A stretch of 64,000 nucleotides of DNA, from contig JALHLQ010000005.1 of assembly GCA_022844485.1 (NCBI GenBank), forward strand, positions 1 through 64,000. The letters are read 5' to 3'. Shown in pieces: positions 1 to 10,694 of this stretch. The notes below the pieces were generated by a model. The model was given only the letters and a program-made list of their open reading frames with translations. It ran no database searches and had not been told where the DNA came from. The first letter of the stretch is position 1, and each line of letters starts with the position of its first letter. The DNA comes from Xanthobacteraceae bacterium. Lineage in GTDB: Bacteria; Pseudomonadota; Alphaproteobacteria; Rhizobiales; Xanthobacteraceae. Made by a program: the position numbers and the translations under genes.

Positions 1-22
1 GGAGGTGAATCAGCCAAGTCAG

Positions 23-75
23 CGACCCCCACCCGGCGAGCTTCGCTCGCCGACCTCCCCCTTGCAGGGGGAGGT
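23..75 (+). repeat. Composite palindromic repeat, copy R1
   Basis: A C-rich lead (CCCCCACCC) is followed by stem GGCGAGC-ttc-GCTCGCC (35-51) and then stem ACCTCCCC / GGGGAGGT with a short loop (53-75). The window opens with GGAGGTGAA, which matches the last bases of this unit (67-78), so a further copy probably ends at base 9. It lies downstream of the sucC stop codon, where it may form terminator-like RNA. Other copies with the same module order are at 9269-9432, 27531-27581 and 29985-30033. Confidence 0.7.
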
Positions 76-100
76 GAACCCAGCGGCGGCTCGACCGAAC

Positions 101-1270
101 TCACGCGGCCTCCTTCACGGCCTTGACGATCTTCTGCGCGGCGTCGTCGAGGTCGTCGGCGGGAATGACGTTGAGCTTCGAGTCGGTGATGATCTTCTTG
201 CCGAGCTCGACATTGGTTCCTTCCAGGCGCACGATCAGCGGCACTTTCAGCCCGACCTCCTTCACCGCGGCGACCACGCCTTCGGCGATCACGTCGCAGC
301 GCATGATGCCGCCGAAGATGTTGACCAGGATGCCCTTCACGCTGGGATCGGCGGTGATGATCTTGAACGCCGCCGTCACCTTCTCCTTGGTCGCGCCGCC
401 GCCGACATCGAGAAAGTTCGCCGGCGTCGCGCCATAGAGCTTGATGATGTCCATGGTGGCCATGGCGAGTCCCGCGCCGTTCACCATGCAGCCGATCGTG
501 CCGTCGAGCGCGATGTAGTTGAGATCGTGGTTGGAGGCCTCGATCTCCTTCTCATCCTCTTCGGTGAGGTCGCGCAGGCCGACAATGTCGGCACGGCGGT
601 AGAGCGCGTTGGAGTCGAAGCCGATCTTGGCGTCGAGACAGACGAGCTGGCCGGACTTGGTGACGACCAGCGGATTGACTTCCAGAAGGCTCATGTCCTT
701 GGCCACGAAGGCGGCGTAGAGCTTCGCCACGAGGCTTTCGGCCTGCTTGGCGAGGTCGTTCGAGAGCCCGAGCGCCTTGGCGACGCGGCGGCCGTGAAAC
801 GGCATCACGCCAGTCGCCGGATCGATCGAAAAGGTGACGATCTTTTCCGGATGGCTGTGCGCCACCTCCTCGATATCCATGCCGCCTTCGGTGGAGACGA
901 CGAAAGCGATGCGGGAGGTCGCGCGATCCACGAGGGCGGAGAGGTAGAACTCGCGCTCGATCGCCGAACCTTCCTCGACATAGAGCCGATGCACCACCTT
1001 GCCGCGCGGGCCGGTCTGATGCGTGACGAGCGTCGCGCCAAGGATGCGCTCGGCTTCCTTGCGCAGGTCATTGATCGATTTCACGACCTTGACGCCGCCG
1101 GCCTTGCCGCGGCCGCCGGCGTGAATCTGCGCCTTGACCACCCAGACAGGTCCGCCCAACTGCTCGGCTGCGCGCACCGCTTCCTCGACGCTGAAGGCCG
1201 GGATGCCGCGCGGCACCGGAACGCCGAACTCGGCGAGCACGGCCTTGGCCTGATACTCATGAATATTCAT
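101..1270 (-). CDS. sucC: Succinyl-CoA synthetase (ADP-forming) beta subunit
   Basis: The 389-residue protein has the usual SucC length. It begins [10 protein letters not shown], the conserved start of the ATP-grasp domain, and carries the [10 protein letters not shown] nucleotide-binding stretch near residue 50, the metal/phosphate region LLEVNPLVV, and the C-terminal CoA-ligase motifs GGGATKEKV and [10 protein letters not shown]. The enzyme forms succinate and ATP (or GTP) from succinyl-CoA in the TCA cycle and works with SucD. No sucD is visible; it would lie downstream, left of base 1. The gene follows mdh on the same strand after a 70-bp gap, the mdh-sucC-sucD order common in alphaproteobacteria. 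Confidence 0.97.
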   Translation of the reverse strand: MNIHEYQAKAVLAEFGVPVPRGIPAFSVEEAVRAAEQLGGPVWVVKAQIHAGGRGKAGGVKVVKSINDLRKEAERILGATLVTHQTGPRGKVVHRLYVEEGSAIEREFYLSALVDRATSRIAFVVSTEGGMDIEEVAHSHPEKIVTFSIDPATGVMPFHGRRVAKALGLSNDLAKQAESLVAKLYAAFVAKDMSLLEVNPLVVTKSGQLVCLDAKIGFDSNALYRRADIVGLRDLTEEDEKEIEASNHDLNYIALDGTIGCMVNGAGLAMATMDIIKLYGATPANFLDVGGGATKEKVTAAFKIITADPSVKGILVNIFGGIMRCDVIAEGVVAAVKEVGLKVPLIVRLEGTNVELGKKIITDSKLNVIPADDLDDAAQKIVKAVKEAA

Positions 1271-1340
1271 GCATGCTTCCCACTCAGGCCCCGAAGCTCC
1301 AATCCAGCGCCGCGGACACCGAGCGCCGTCGCGCCGGCGA

Positions 1341-2396
<1,056 letters not shown>

Positions 2397-2409
2397 TCAA
2401 GTCGTGCGA

Positions 2410-3579
2410 TTACGTCTCGGCGATGCCGCGCATGCTGGTTTCGGTCGGGCGGCGGCCATGCGGAAGCGCCAGATAGGCTTGCGAGCGCATTTCGTTCAGA
2501 CGGGAGGCCGTGCGGCGGAATTCGCGCGCTTCAAAGCCTTCGGTCGCCGTGTAGAGGCCGCCCGGCTCGGCCTCGGCGGAGGCGATCAGCTTCACGCCAT
2601 TCTCGTAGAGCGTGTCGATGAGCAGGATGAAGCGCTTCGCCGGATTGCGCTGCTCGTAGCCCATCACCGGGACGCGATCGATGATCAGCGTGTGGAACTC
2701 GTGCGCCAGCCGCAGGTAGTCGACGGCTCCGAGCGGGCGGTCGCAGAGCTCCTCGAAGGAGAACCGGGCCACGCCCATCGCCGCCACCGGCACCAGCACG
2801 GCGTGGCCACGAATCTTGAGCTGGACCGGCGCGCCTTGATGGCCGCCGGTGAGCCTGCGCCACGCGTCTTCCAGCGCATAGTCCGCGGAGCGGTCCGCCG
2901 GCACGTGCCAGACCGGCACGCCGGCGAGCTTCTCCAGCCGGAAGTCCGTCCTCGCCTCGAGGGTGATAACATCCATGTGCTCCTCGAGCAGGGCGATAAA
3001 GGGCAGAAAGAGCGTGCGATTGAGCCCCTCCTTGTAGAGCTCGCGCGGCGGCACGTTGGAGGTGGCGACCAGGACGACACCCCGTTCGAAGAGCTGCGCG
3101 AACAGCCTGCCGAGAATCATCGCGTCGGCAATGTCGGTCACGTGGAATTCGTCGAAGCACAGCAGCCAGGCTTCCTCGGCGAGCGCGGCGGCCACCGCCG
3201 GGATCGGGTCTTCGCTCTTGGCGTCGCCGCGCTTGAGCGCCTGCCGGTAGGCATGCACGCGCTCGTGCACATCGATCATGAATTCATGAAAATGCGCGCG
3301 GCGTTTGCGGATCACGGGGCTGCGGGCGAAAAACAGATCCATCAGCATCGTCTTGCCGCGGCCAACCTCGCCGTGGATGTAGAGGCCCTTGATCGGCCCG
3401 CCGCGCTTCTGCTCCGTGCCGAACAGCCAACCCAATGCCGACGATTTGCGCGCCAGCCTGTGCTCGGCGATGCGCGCTTCCAGTTGCGCGAGCTTTGCCG
3501 CCAACGCTTCCTGCGCGGGGTCATGCTCGATCTCGCCGGCAACGACCAGTGCATTGTAGTGGGCCGAGACGGTTGGCAT
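2410..3579 (-). CDS. zapE: ZapE/AFG1-family cell division ATPase
   Basis: The 389-residue AFG1-like P-loop ATPase has Walker A GEVGRGKT (70-77), Walker B LLCFDEF (139-145) and a conserved sensor region (VATSNVPP). In Escherichia coli the family member ZapE associates with the Z-ring and modulates FtsZ polymers; eukaryotic AFG1/LACE1 acts in mitochondrial protein quality control. The protein is predicted cytoplasmic, with no signal peptide. The gene precedes mdh with a 103-bp gap, an arrangement common in Hyphomicrobiales. Family assignment is firm; the division role is by analogy. Confidence 0.93.
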   Translation of the reverse strand: MPTVSAHYNALVVAGEIEHDPAQEALAAKLAQLEARIAEHRLARKSSALGWLFGTEQKRGGPIKGLYIHGEVGRGKTMLMDLFFARSPVIRKRRAHFHEFMIDVHERVHAYRQALKRGDAKSEDPIPAVAAALAEEAWLLCFDEFHVTDIADAMILGRLFAQLFERGVVLVATSNVPPRELYKEGLNRTLFLPFIALLEEHMDVITLEARTDFRLEKLAGVPVWHVPADRSADYALEDAWRRLTGGHQGAPVQLKIRGHAVLVPVAAMGVARFSFEELCDRPLGAVDYLRLAHEFHTLIIDRVPVMGYEQRNPAKRFILLIDTLYENGVKLIASAEAEPGGLYTATEGFEAREFRRTASRLNEMRSQAYLALPHGRRPTETSMRGIAET

Positions 3580-3930
3580 GGGGAGGCGGGTCTTGTGACT
3601 GGAGGGCTGGACGATCGCGAACCGGCGCGAGGCTTAGACGGGCTCACCAGGCCATCACAAGAGAAAGATCACGCGACCTCCTTTTGCTATGGGCACCGAC
3701 CGCCCACGGCGAAGCAACTTTTCGATTGCGTAGGTTCCAGGCGCACCGCTGTTTCTCGTCCTGGTTGTTCCTCGATGTTGCGCAAAAATTAAGCATGCGA
3801 CGATATGGCTGCATTCCTGCCATGTCTTGTCACGGAAATGCTGCAACGCGATATTAGTTTCTGCGTTGAATGATTCGAGATGAGGAAGCGGCCAAGGGTG
3901 TCCCAGGACGACATGTCAGGAGAACACCCG
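3580..3930. other. Divergent intergenic region zapE / GNAT gene
   Basis: About 350 bp separate the divergent zapE and acetyltransferase starts. There is no convincing ORF, tRNA or palindromic repeat. The right half (about 3780-3880) is more AT-rich than its surroundings and is the likely promoter-bearing part for the rightward gene. Confidence 0.4.
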
Positions 3931-4506
3931 ATGCAAGATGCTTGTGAAGGCGGCGTGATCCGCAAGCTATGGGTCACGGAGACCGCCCAATACGGCGACC
4001 ACCTCTTGCGGCTGGACCAGGAAAGCCGTCGCAACCGATTCGGCGGTGCCGTTTCCGACGAGTTCATCCGCAACTATGTCGAGGTCTCGCTGGGTCTCGA
4101 TGCCGTCATCCATGCCTTCTTCGTGGACGGCGAGCTGCGAGGTGCGGCGGAATTGCGCCCGCTCGGCTCGGCTTTCGCCCATGAGGCCGAGGCCGCCTTC
4201 AGCATCGAAACGCCGTGGCAAAGTCAGGGAGTCGGCTCGGCGCTGCTCGAGCGCACGCTGCTCGCCGCGCGCAACCGCGGCTACCGGCTGCTGCACATGG
4301 CCTGCCTGGCGGAGAATCGCCGGATGCAGCGGCTCGCACGCAAGTTCGATGCGGAGCTGACGTTCGATTTCGGCAGCGTCGTCGGAGAAGTCGAGTCGGC
4401 GCATCCGACGCCGGGCTCGGTCTGGCGCGAAATCGTGGGCGATACGCACGGATTCGCCACGGCGATTCTCGACGTGCAGTCGCGGCTGTGGCGAATGTCG
4501 GCTTGA
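3931..4506 (+). CDS. GNAT-family N-acetyltransferase
   Basis: The start at 3931 is preferred because AGGAG lies 8 bp upstream; earlier in-frame starts lack such a site. This gives 191 residues. The protein has the GNAT fold: the acetyl-CoA loop QSQGVGSALLERTL (around residues 95-110) follows a beta strand with ETPWQ, and a C-terminal ENRRMQRLARKF segment is typical of the last GNAT helix. The substrate (small molecule, protein or tRNA) cannot be inferred. It stands alone between divergent zapE and the convergent sdhB. Confidence 0.82.
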   Translation: MQDACEGGVIRKLWVTETAQYGDHLLRLDQESRRNRFGGAVSDEFIRNYVEVSLGLDAVIHAFFVDGELRGAAELRPLGSAFAHEAEAAFSIETPWQSQGVGSALLERTLLAARNRGYRLLHMACLAENRRMQRLARKFDAELTFDFGSVVGEVESAHPTPGSVWREIVGDTHGFATAILDVQSRLWRMSA

Positions 4507-4570
4507 GAGGGGGCGCGGTTTTCGCGCATTTTCTTGCGGCGAACCGGCGCCCACTTCGCCGGACAATGCG

Positions 4571-5353
4571 CTAGAGAATCTGCCGCTCGACCATCATCTT
4601 CTTGAGCTCGGCGATGGCCTTGGCGGGATTGAGTCCCTTCGGGCAGGTCTTGGCGCAATTCATGATGGTGTGGCAGCGATAGAGCCTGAACGGATCTTCG
4701 ACATCGTCGAGCCGCTCGCCGGCGGCCTCGTCGCGGCTGTCCTGGATCCAGCGATACGCATGCAAGAGCGCCGCCGGGCCGAGAAAGCGCTCGCTCTGCC
4801 ACCAATACATCGGGCATGACGCCGAGCAGCAGGCGCACAGGATGCATTCATAGAGACCGTCGAGCTTGGCGCGGTCCTCGTGCGACTGCCGCCACTCTTT
4901 CTCAGGGACGGCGGTATCGGTCTTCAGCCAAGGCTCGATGGACTGATACTGGGCGAAGAAGTTCGCCAGATCGGGAACAAGATCCTTCATCACCTCCAGG
5001 TGAGGCAGGGGATAGACCTTGACCGCGCCCTTGATGTCCTCGACCGCCTGCGTGCAGGCGAGCGTATTGATGCCGTCGATGTTCATCGAACAGGAACCGC
5101 ACACACCCTCGCGGCAGGAGCGGCGGAAGGTCAGCGTCGGGTCGATGTTGTTCTTGATCCAGATCAGCGCGTCGAGAACCATCGGCCCGCAATCGTCCAT
5201 GTCGACGGCAAAGACGTCCTCGCGCGGATTCTGGCCGTCGTCCGGATTCCAGCGATAGACGCGGAATTCGCGCGTCCTCCGCGCGTCGGCGGGCGCGTTC
5301 CAGGTCTTTCCCTTCGTGACCCTTGAATTCGGTGGCAGGTTGAATTGGACCAT
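4571..5353 (-). CDS. sdhB: Succinate dehydrogenase iron-sulfur subunit
   Basis: The 260-residue protein carries all three iron-sulfur cluster ligand sets: the [2Fe-2S] ferredoxin domain with Cys80, Cys85, Cys88 and Cys100; the CxxCxxCxxxCP motif at 170-181; and Cys227, Cys233 and Cys237 near the C terminus for the remaining clusters. It passes electrons from FAD in SdhA to quinone in the membrane subunits. Its start overlaps the sdhA stop by one base (TGATG at 5351-5355), indicating translational coupling. It is the last gene of sdhCDAB. Confidence 0.98.
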   Translation of the reverse strand: MVQFNLPPNSRVTKGKTWNAPADARRTREFRVYRWNPDDGQNPREDVFAVDMDDCGPMVLDALIWIKNNIDPTLTFRRSCREGVCGSCSMNIDGINTLACTQAVEDIKGAVKVYPLPHLEVMKDLVPDLANFFAQYQSIEPWLKTDTAVPEKEWRQSHEDRAKLDGLYECILCACCSASCPMYWWQSERFLGPAALLHAYRWIQDSRDEAAGERLDDVEDPFRLYRCHTIMNCAKTCPKGLNPAKAIAELKKMMVERQIL

Positions 5354-7185
5354 CAGTAGACTCGCGCCTTGGGCTCGATATAGGCCACGTCATTGGTGAG
5401 CGTGTAGGTGTGGACGGGGCGGTAATCGATCGCCACCTTGCCGCTCGCCGTGTCGAGCCAGGCCAAGGTGTGCTTCATCCAGTTCTTGTCGTCGCGCTCG
5501 GGGAAATCCTCGCGCGCGTGCGCGCCGCGGCTTTCCGTGCGGTTGCGGGCGGACTCCATCGTCACCACGGCCTGCGCGATCAGATTGTCGAATTCGAGCG
5601 TCTCGATCAGGTCGGTGTTCCATTTGAGCGAGCGATCGGTGACGCGGACGTCGGCGGCTCCTTTGAAGACGTCCTGGATGAGCTTTCGGCCTTCGTCCAG
5701 CACTTCCCCGGTGCGAAAGACGGCGCAGTTGTTTTGCATCACCCGCTGCATGCGAAGGCGCAATTCGGCCGTGGGCGTGGCGCCGTTCGCGTGGCGGAAG
5801 AAGTCGAGCCGAGCCAGCGCCCGGTCGGCCGAACCCTTCGGCAGATCGGCATGTCGTTCGCCGGGGGTGACGACCTCCGCGCAGCGCAAGGCGGCGGCGC
5901 GGCCGAACACGACAAGGTCGGTCAGCGAGTTCGAGCCGAGGCGATTGGCGCCATGCACGGAGACGCAGGCCGCCTCGCCGATCGACATCAGACCGGGGAC
6001 CACGGCGTCCGCGTTGCCGTTCTTCTTGGTGAGAACCTCGCCGTGATAATTCGTGGCGATGCCGCCCATGTTGTAGTGGACCGTGGGCAGGATCGGCACG
6101 GGCTCGCGCGTCACGTCCACGCCGGCGAAGATCTTCGCCGATTCCGAGATGCCGGGCAGGCGCTCATGCAGCACCGCGGGATCGAGATGATCGAGATGCA
6201 GATAGATGTGATCCTTGGTCTTGCCGACGCCGCGGCCCTCGCGGATCTCGATCGTCATCGCGCGCGAGACCACGTCGCGCGAGGCGAGGTCCTTGGCCGA
6301 GGGCGCGTAGCGCTCCATGAAGCGCTCGCCTTCCGAATTCACCAGATAGCCGCCTTCGCCGCGCGCGCCTTCCGTGATCAGGCAACCGGAGCCGTACATG
6401 CCGGTCGGATGGAACTGCACGAATTCCATGTCCTGCAGCGGCAAGCCGGCGCGCAGAACCATGGCGTTGCCGTCGCCGGTGACGGCATGGGCGGCGGTCG
6501 TCGAAAAGTAGGCGCGCCCATAGCCACCGGTGGCGAGAATCGTCATTTGCGCGCGGAAACGGTGGATCGATCCGTCCTCGATGTTCATCGCCACGACGCC
6601 GCGGCAGCGGCCGTCTTCGTCCATGATCAGATCGAGCGCGAAATATTCGGAAAAGATTTCGGCGGCGTTGCGGATGGCCTGCCCGTAGAGCGTGTGCAGG
6701 ATCGCGTGGCCGGTGCGATCCGCCGCCGCGCAGGTGCGCTGAGCGGTCCCCTGGCCGTAATTCGTGGTCATTCCCCCGAACGGGCGCTGATAGATCTTGC
6801 CGTCCTCGGTGCGCGAGAAGGGCACGCCCCAATGCTCGAGCTCGTACACGGCGGCCGGGGCGTTGCGGCAGAGATATTCGATGGCGTCCTGGTCGCCGAG
6901 CCAATCCGACCCCTTGACGGTGTCGTACATGTGCCAGCGCCAATCGTCCGCGCCCATGTTGCCGATGGCGGCCGAGATGCCGCCTTGCGCGGCGACCGTG
7001 TGCGAGCGGGTGGGAAACACTTTCGTGATGCAGGCCGTGCGCAAACCGGCCTGGCTGCAGCCGACGACCGCGCGCAAGCCGGCGCCGCCGGCGCCCACCA
7101 CCAGCACGTCGTGAGTGTAGTCTTCGATCGGGTAAGCGCGCCCATTCACGGCCGGAGCTGCGATGGACGATCCGTTCGTCGGCAT
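5353..7185 (-). CDS. sdhA: Succinate dehydrogenase flavoprotein subunit
   Basis: The 610-residue catalytic subunit of complex II oxidises succinate to fumarate. FAD-binding GAGGAG lies at 31-36, followed by SHTVAAQGG with His62 as the expected covalent FAD attachment site. The substrate-capping domain and the C-terminal helical domain ending [10 protein letters not shown]-like are present at full length. It sits 3 bp downstream of sdhD and overlaps sdhB by one base, within the sdhCDAB operon. A long antisense open frame over this gene is a GC-bias shadow. Confidence 0.98.
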   Translation of the reverse strand: MPTNGSSIAAPAVNGRAYPIEDYTHDVLVVGAGGAGLRAVVGCSQAGLRTACITKVFPTRSHTVAAQGGISAAIGNMGADDWRWHMYDTVKGSDWLGDQDAIEYLCRNAPAAVYELEHWGVPFSRTEDGKIYQRPFGGMTTNYGQGTAQRTCAAADRTGHAILHTLYGQAIRNAAEIFSEYFALDLIMDEDGRCRGVVAMNIEDGSIHRFRAQMTILATGGYGRAYFSTTAAHAVTGDGNAMVLRAGLPLQDMEFVQFHPTGMYGSGCLITEGARGEGGYLVNSEGERFMERYAPSAKDLASRDVVSRAMTIEIREGRGVGKTKDHIYLHLDHLDPAVLHERLPGISESAKIFAGVDVTREPVPILPTVHYNMGGIATNYHGEVLTKKNGNADAVVPGLMSIGEAACVSVHGANRLGSNSLTDLVVFGRAAALRCAEVVTPGERHADLPKGSADRALARLDFFRHANGATPTAELRLRMQRVMQNNCAVFRTGEVLDEGRKLIQDVFKGAADVRVTDRSLKWNTDLIETLEFDNLIAQAVVTMESARNRTESRGAHAREDFPERDDKNWMKHTLAWLDTASGKVAIDYRPVHTYTLTNDVAYIEPKARVY

Positions 7186-7188
7186 TCG

Positions 7189-7587
7189 TTACACTCCGAA
7201 CGAAATCTTCAGCACCGCAAAGCCCGCTGTGAGGCCGATTACGGTGGAGAAGAACGTGTTCAAGATCAGGAGGGTGAGCTTCATTCCCTCGGTATTGGCG
7301 TAATCTTCGATGATCACCTGCATGCCGAGCTTCATATGATAGGCGTTCACGGCGATGAACAGCAGCATGATTGTCGCGACCAGCGGCGAGCCGATGATCT
7401 GCACCACCGCTGCGTGGCTGCGCCCGATCAGCGAGAGCACGATCAGCACGAAGGCGATGGTCAGCGGCACCGCGGCAAGGCCGGTGACGCGCTCTTCCCA
7501 GAAATGCTGCGTGCCCGATTTGGCCGAGCCGAGGCCGCGGGCGCGTGCGAGCGGCGTGCGCATATGCCGTCGCTTCTGCTCGCTCAT
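7189..7587 (-). CDS. sdhD: Succinate dehydrogenase membrane anchor subunit
   Basis: The start at 7587 (MSEQKRRHMR) gives 132 residues and overlaps the sdhC stop by 4 bp (ATGA). A second possible start is at 7563. There are three hydrophobic helices at about 40-57, 65-85 and 105-127. His84 followed by Asp95-Tyr96 matches the haem ligand and quinone-site DY pair known in SdhD. With SdhC it binds haem b and ubiquinone in the inner membrane. Confidence 0.93.
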   Translation of the reverse strand: MSEQKRRHMRTPLARARGLGSAKSGTQHFWEERVTGLAAVPLTIAFVLIVLSLIGRSHAAVVQIIGSPLVATIMLLFIAVNAYHMKLGMQVIIEDYANTEGMKLTLLILNTFFSTVIGLTAGFAVLKISFGV

Positions 7588-7994
7588 CGCAGCCCTCCCA
7601 TCGCAAAGTAGGCCAGGGCCCAAAGGATCACGGTGAGGCTCAAGGAGGCAATCAGGGTCGCCGCCGAAAGCCATTCGCGCTCGCCAGGACCCATGCCGAG
7701 CCCCAGGTCCCAGACGAAATGGCGGATCCCGCCAAACATGTGGTGCAGCAAGGTCCAGGTGTAGCCGAGCAGGACGAAGCGGCCGATCCACGAATCGAGC
7801 AGCCAGGTGATCGTGGCGAAGGCATTCGGGCCGGAGGCCGCGGCGACTAGCCACCAGACGAAAAGAATCGAACCGAAGTAGAGAAAAAAGCCGGTAATCC
7901 GGTGCGCGCCGGACATCACCATCGTAATCGTCAGACGATAGACTTGAAGGTGGGGCGAGAGAGGCCGCTCGATTGGGCGTCTTGCGTCAGTCAT
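7584..7994 (-). CDS. sdhC: Succinate dehydrogenase cytochrome b556 subunit
   Basis: The 136-residue protein begins MTDARRPIERPLSPHLQVYR; the RP-SPHL-Y stretch is the SdhC signature. Ser28/Arg32 in the first helix region correspond to the quinone-site Ser/Arg, and the HH...H segment (84-92) supplies haem-ligand candidates. Three transmembrane helices are evident. It is the first gene of the sdh operon, with a plausible sigma70-type promoter upstream (8021-8049). Confidence 0.95.
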   Translation of the reverse strand: MTDARRPIERPLSPHLQVYRLTITMVMSGAHRITGFFLYFGSILFVWWLVAAASGPNAFATITWLLDSWIGRFVLLGYTWTLLHHMFGGIRHFVWDLGLGMGPGEREWLSAATLIASLSLTVILWALAYFAMGGLR

Positions 7995-8020
7995 TTGAGG
8001 TTCCCAGACGAGACGCTATG

Positions 8021-8049
8021 CATAAAGCAGATGCAGCCCTGCCGTGCAA
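8021..8049 (-). promoter_or_regulatory. Candidate sigma70 promoter for sdhCDAB
   Basis: On the minus strand TTGCAC is separated by 17 bp from TTTATG, about 25 bp before the sdhC start. Spacing and -35 fit a housekeeping promoter; the assignment is by eye only. Confidence 0.35.
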
Positions 8050-8120
8050 TGCCACTTCCGGCGGGCCTGGATCGCGACAAATGCGGACCTCGGGCTTCCC
8101 GCGCGGCGCGGTTTCCGCAA

Positions 8121-9170
8121 TCAGCGCGGGATGAGCGCCCAGTAGTCAAGATCGAGGATCACGGAGGGATCGTAGCCGTCTCCAGATTCGGCCGGGAAAT
8201 CGCCGCAGGGGCGGTCCTTGGCGGCGATGGTGCGAAGGCGCAGCGCGCCGACATCGCGGCGGCCGGGCAGCTCGGCCTTGGTCACGACCTGCGACCAGGC
8301 GAACACCGTCTCGCCGGCGAACAGCGGAGCGACGTGGCGGCCGCCATTGATCGCGGCGATATGGAAAGCATTGGCGAGCCCGTTGAAGGAGAGTGCGCGA
8401 GCCAGCGAGATCACGTGGCCGCCATAGATCAGGCGGCGGCTGAAGCGGCCTTGCGCCTCGGTGAACTGGTTGAAATGCACGCGCGCGGTGTTCTGGTAGA
8501 GCCGCGTCGCCAGCTGATGCTCGGCCTCCTCGACCGTCATTCCATCGATGTGGTCGATCTTCTCCCCCTGCAGATAGTCGCCGAAGCGGTGCGGGCTGCC
8601 GGCCAGCGCGTCGTCGTAGGCTCGCGTTTGCAGGAGCGGGCAGGCGGCGCCCAGCGCATCCGGATCGAGCGCCTTCGGCAAGGTGGGGACGTGATTGGCG
8701 GGCGCCGGCGCGCCCTCGTTCCGCTTTCGCACCATGACCCAGCGCACATAGTCCAACACCTCGGCGCCGTGCTGGTTGAAGCCGGTCGAGCGGACATAGA
8801 CCACGCCGCTCTTGCGGTTCGAGTTCTCCTTCAGGCCGATCACCTCCGACAGTGCCGTCAGCGTGTCGCCCCGATAGACCGGCGCCAAAAAGCGGCATCC
8901 GGCATAGCCAAGATTGGCCACGGCGTTGAGAGAGACGTCCGGCACGGTCTTGCCGAACACGATGTGAAAGACCAGGAGGTCATCAAGCGGCGCGCGCGGG
9001 TAGCCGAGGGCTTGCGCGAAGGCATCGGATGATTGGACGGCGAAGCGCCCGCCATAGAGAGCGGTGTAGAGCGCGGCGTCGCCTTGGGTCAGGGTCCGCG
9101 GCGTCGCATGCTTGATCACCTCGCCGAGGCGGAAATCCTCGAAGAAGCGGCCGGAATTCGTTTTCGTCAT
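8121..9170 (-). CDS. MaoC-family double-hotdog hydratase, mesaconyl-CoA hydratase-like
   Basis: The start at 9170 (MTKTNSGRFFEDF) gives 349 residues; the 17 extra upstream residues are not family-like. The protein has two hotdog/MaoC halves with YTALYGGRFAVQSSD in the N half and YGGHVISLARAL in the C half. The length and the opening FFEDFRLGEVIKHATPRTLT resemble mesaconyl-C1-CoA hydratase (beta-methylmalyl-CoA dehydratase) of the ethylmalonyl-CoA pathway; that call rests on recollected family features, not a search. It lies directly upstream of sdhC on the same strand, and a CoA ester lyase of the matching type is at 20607-21482. It could instead be a general acyl-CoA hydratase. Confidence 0.75.
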   Translation of the reverse strand: MTKTNSGRFFEDFRLGEVIKHATPRTLTQGDAALYTALYGGRFAVQSSDAFAQALGYPRAPLDDLLVFHIVFGKTVPDVSLNAVANLGYAGCRFLAPVYRGDTLTALSEVIGLKENSNRKSGVVYVRSTGFNQHGAEVLDYVRWVMVRKRNEGAPAPANHVPTLPKALDPDALGAACPLLQTRAYDDALAGSPHRFGDYLQGEKIDHIDGMTVEEAEHQLATRLYQNTARVHFNQFTEAQGRFSRRLIYGGHVISLARALSFNGLANAFHIAAINGGRHVAPLFAGETVFAWSQVVTKAELPGRRDVGALRLRTIAAKDRPCGDFPAESGDGYDPSVILDLDYWALIPR

Positions 9171-9268
9171 CCCTGAAACCGTCACCCGCGCGACCCTCGT
9201 TCGCAGCGCACGCATCTTCATCGACCGGCGCCGCGCCGGTGTAAAGGGACGTCATCGTCAGCGCTCAT

Positions 9269-9362
9269 CCCTCCCCCTGCAAGGGGGAGGGCAGCGAGCG
9301 ACACGCAGGCAAGTTTACGCAGCCTGCGTAAACTTGGCTGCGCGGTCGCGAGAGGGTGGTGG
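9269..9362 (-). repeat. Composite palindromic repeat, copy R2, with a perfect 27-bp palindrome
   Basis: Stem CCCTCCCCCT-gca-AGGGGGAGGG (9269-9291) is followed by a perfect palindrome with 13-bp arms CAAGTTTACGCAG and a one-base centre (9310-9336), then a GGGTGGTGGT tail. Read on the minus strand this is the same module order as R1. Confidence 0.75.
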
Positions 9363-9372
9363 TCAGCCGATG

Positions 9373-9432
9373 ACCCCACCCCGCTCGCCTTCGCTTCGCT
9401 CAGCGAGCGACCCTCCCCTTTCAGGGGAGGGT
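9373..9432 (+). repeat. Composite palindromic repeat, copy R3
   Basis: Lead ACCCCACCCC, variable stem GCTCGC...GCGAGC (9383-9408), and stem ACCCTCCCC-tttca-GGGGAGGGT (9410-9432). It is inverted relative to R2, so the two form a back-to-back pair. Confidence 0.75.
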
Positions 9433-9554
9433 TTCGGGTTGTATGCGGCTCGCTCCGGCCGCGGCTTACGGTGGCCATGTTCGAGCGCGCTTGCACCCTC
9501 GCGGCTTCCGCCGTAAGCCGACCTCCCGCCTTCCCCACCTTAGCGAGCGCGATC

Positions 9555-10652
9555 ATGCCCCCCTTCAAGCTCCTGCTCCTGCCCGGCGACGGCATCGGCC
9601 CGGAAGTCATGGCGGAGGTGCGCCGCCTGATCGCGCATCTGGAGCAGAAAAAGCTCGCCGCCTTTGCGTTCGAGGAGGGGCTGGTCGGCGGCTGCGCCTA
9701 TGACGCGCATGGCATGGCCATCACCGAGGAGACGATGCAAAAGGCGCATGCCGCGGACGCGGTGATCTTCGGCGCGGTCGGCGGGCCGAAATGGGACAAG
9801 GTGCCCTATGACGTGCGTCCGGAAGCGGGCCTGCTTCGCCTGCGCAAGGAACTCGGCCTGTTCGCCAATCTGCGCCCCGCCGTGTGCTACCCGGCGCTGG
9901 CGGACGCCTCCTCGCTCAAGCGCGAGCTGGTCGACGGGCTCGACATCATGATTTTGCGTGAGCTCACCGGCGGCGTCTATTTCGGCGAGCCGAAAACCAT
10001 CACCGATCTCGGCAACGGGCAGAAGCGCGCGATCGATACGCAGGTCTACGACACCTACGAGATCGAGCGCATTTCGCGCGTCGCCTTCGAGCTGGCGAAG
10101 AAGCGGCGCAACAAGGTGACGTCGATGGAAAAGCGCAACGTCATGAAAACGGGCGTGCTCTGGCACGAGGTGATCGAGGCGGTGCACGCGCGCGAATTCC
10201 CCGAGGTCACGCTCGAGCACATGCTGGCGGATGCCGGCGGCATGCAGCTCGTGCGCAACCCCAAGCAGTTCGACGTCATCGTCACCGACAACCTGTTCGG
10301 CGACATGCTCTCGGACGTGGCGGCGATGATGACCGGCTCGCTCGGCATGCTGCCCTCGGCCTCGCTCGGCGAGGTCGACGCGAAAACGAAGAAGCGCAAG
10401 GCGCTCTACGAGCCGGTGCATGGCTCGGCGCCGGACATCGCCGGCCAGGGCAAGGCGAACCCGATCGCCATGCTCGCCTCCTTCGGCATGGCGCTGCGCT
10501 ATTCGTTCAACATGGGGCCGGTCGCCGACGCGCTCGACGCGGCGATCGCGCGCGTGCTCGCGCGCGGCTTGCGCACCGCCGACATCGCCACCGTGGGCGG
10601 CAAGGCGGTGTCGACCGAGGAGATGGGCAAGGCGGTGGTAGGGGAGATGTGA
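9555..10652 (+). CDS. leuB: 3-isopropylmalate dehydrogenase
   Basis: The start at 9555 ([18 protein letters not shown]) gives 365 residues, near the family norm. The N-terminal [11 protein letters not shown], the Arg-rich substrate site ([21 protein letters not shown]), the metal-binding [16 protein letters not shown] segment and the C-terminal [18 protein letters not shown]/substrate motif are all intact. The enzyme oxidises and decarboxylates 3-isopropylmalate in leucine synthesis. leuD and leuC, the other genes of the branch, are unlinked at 22.2 and 26.1 kb on the opposite strand. Confidence 0.97.
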   Translation: MPPFKLLLLPGDGIGPEVMAEVRRLIAHLEQKKLAAFAFEEGLVGGCAYDAHGMAITEETMQKAHAADAVIFGAVGGPKWDKVPYDVRPEAGLLRLRKELGLFANLRPAVCYPALADASSLKRELVDGLDIMILRELTGGVYFGEPKTITDLGNGQKRAIDTQVYDTYEIERISRVAFELAKKRRNKVTSMEKRNVMKTGVLWHEVIEAVHAREFPEVTLEHMLADAGGMQLVRNPKQFDVIVTDNLFGDMLSDVAAMMTGSLGMLPSASLGEVDAKTKKRKALYEPVHGSAPDIAGQGKANPIAMLASFGMALRYSFNMGPVADALDAAIARVLARGLRTADIATVGGKAVSTEEMGKAVVGEM

Positions 10653-10678
10653 CGGCAGGGTTAGTGGCGATGGATGAA

Positions 10679-10692
10679 GCCCGGCTCCGGGC
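10679..10692. terminator. Short GC hairpin between convergent leuB and GGDEF/EAL gene
   Basis: GCCCGG-CT-CCGGGC lies in the 42-bp gap between the two stop codons. There is no T-run; it is at most a weak bidirectional terminator. Confidence 0.3.
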
Positions 10693-10694
10693 GC

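Larger units (their letters stand above)
9171..9554. other. Repeat-rich gap between the MaoC gene and leuB
   Basis: This divergent gap of 384 bp is largely filled by two composite palindromic repeats facing each other (9269-9362 and 9373-9432). No additional gene is supported. The leuB promoter must lie in or to the right of the repeats. Confidence 0.6.

Noticed and set aside
5410-7611. 733-codon open frame antisense to sdhA and sdhD
   Set aside because: sdhA is a perfect family match in length and motifs. The antisense frame has no recognisable domain and an Arg/His/Ala-rich shadow composition.
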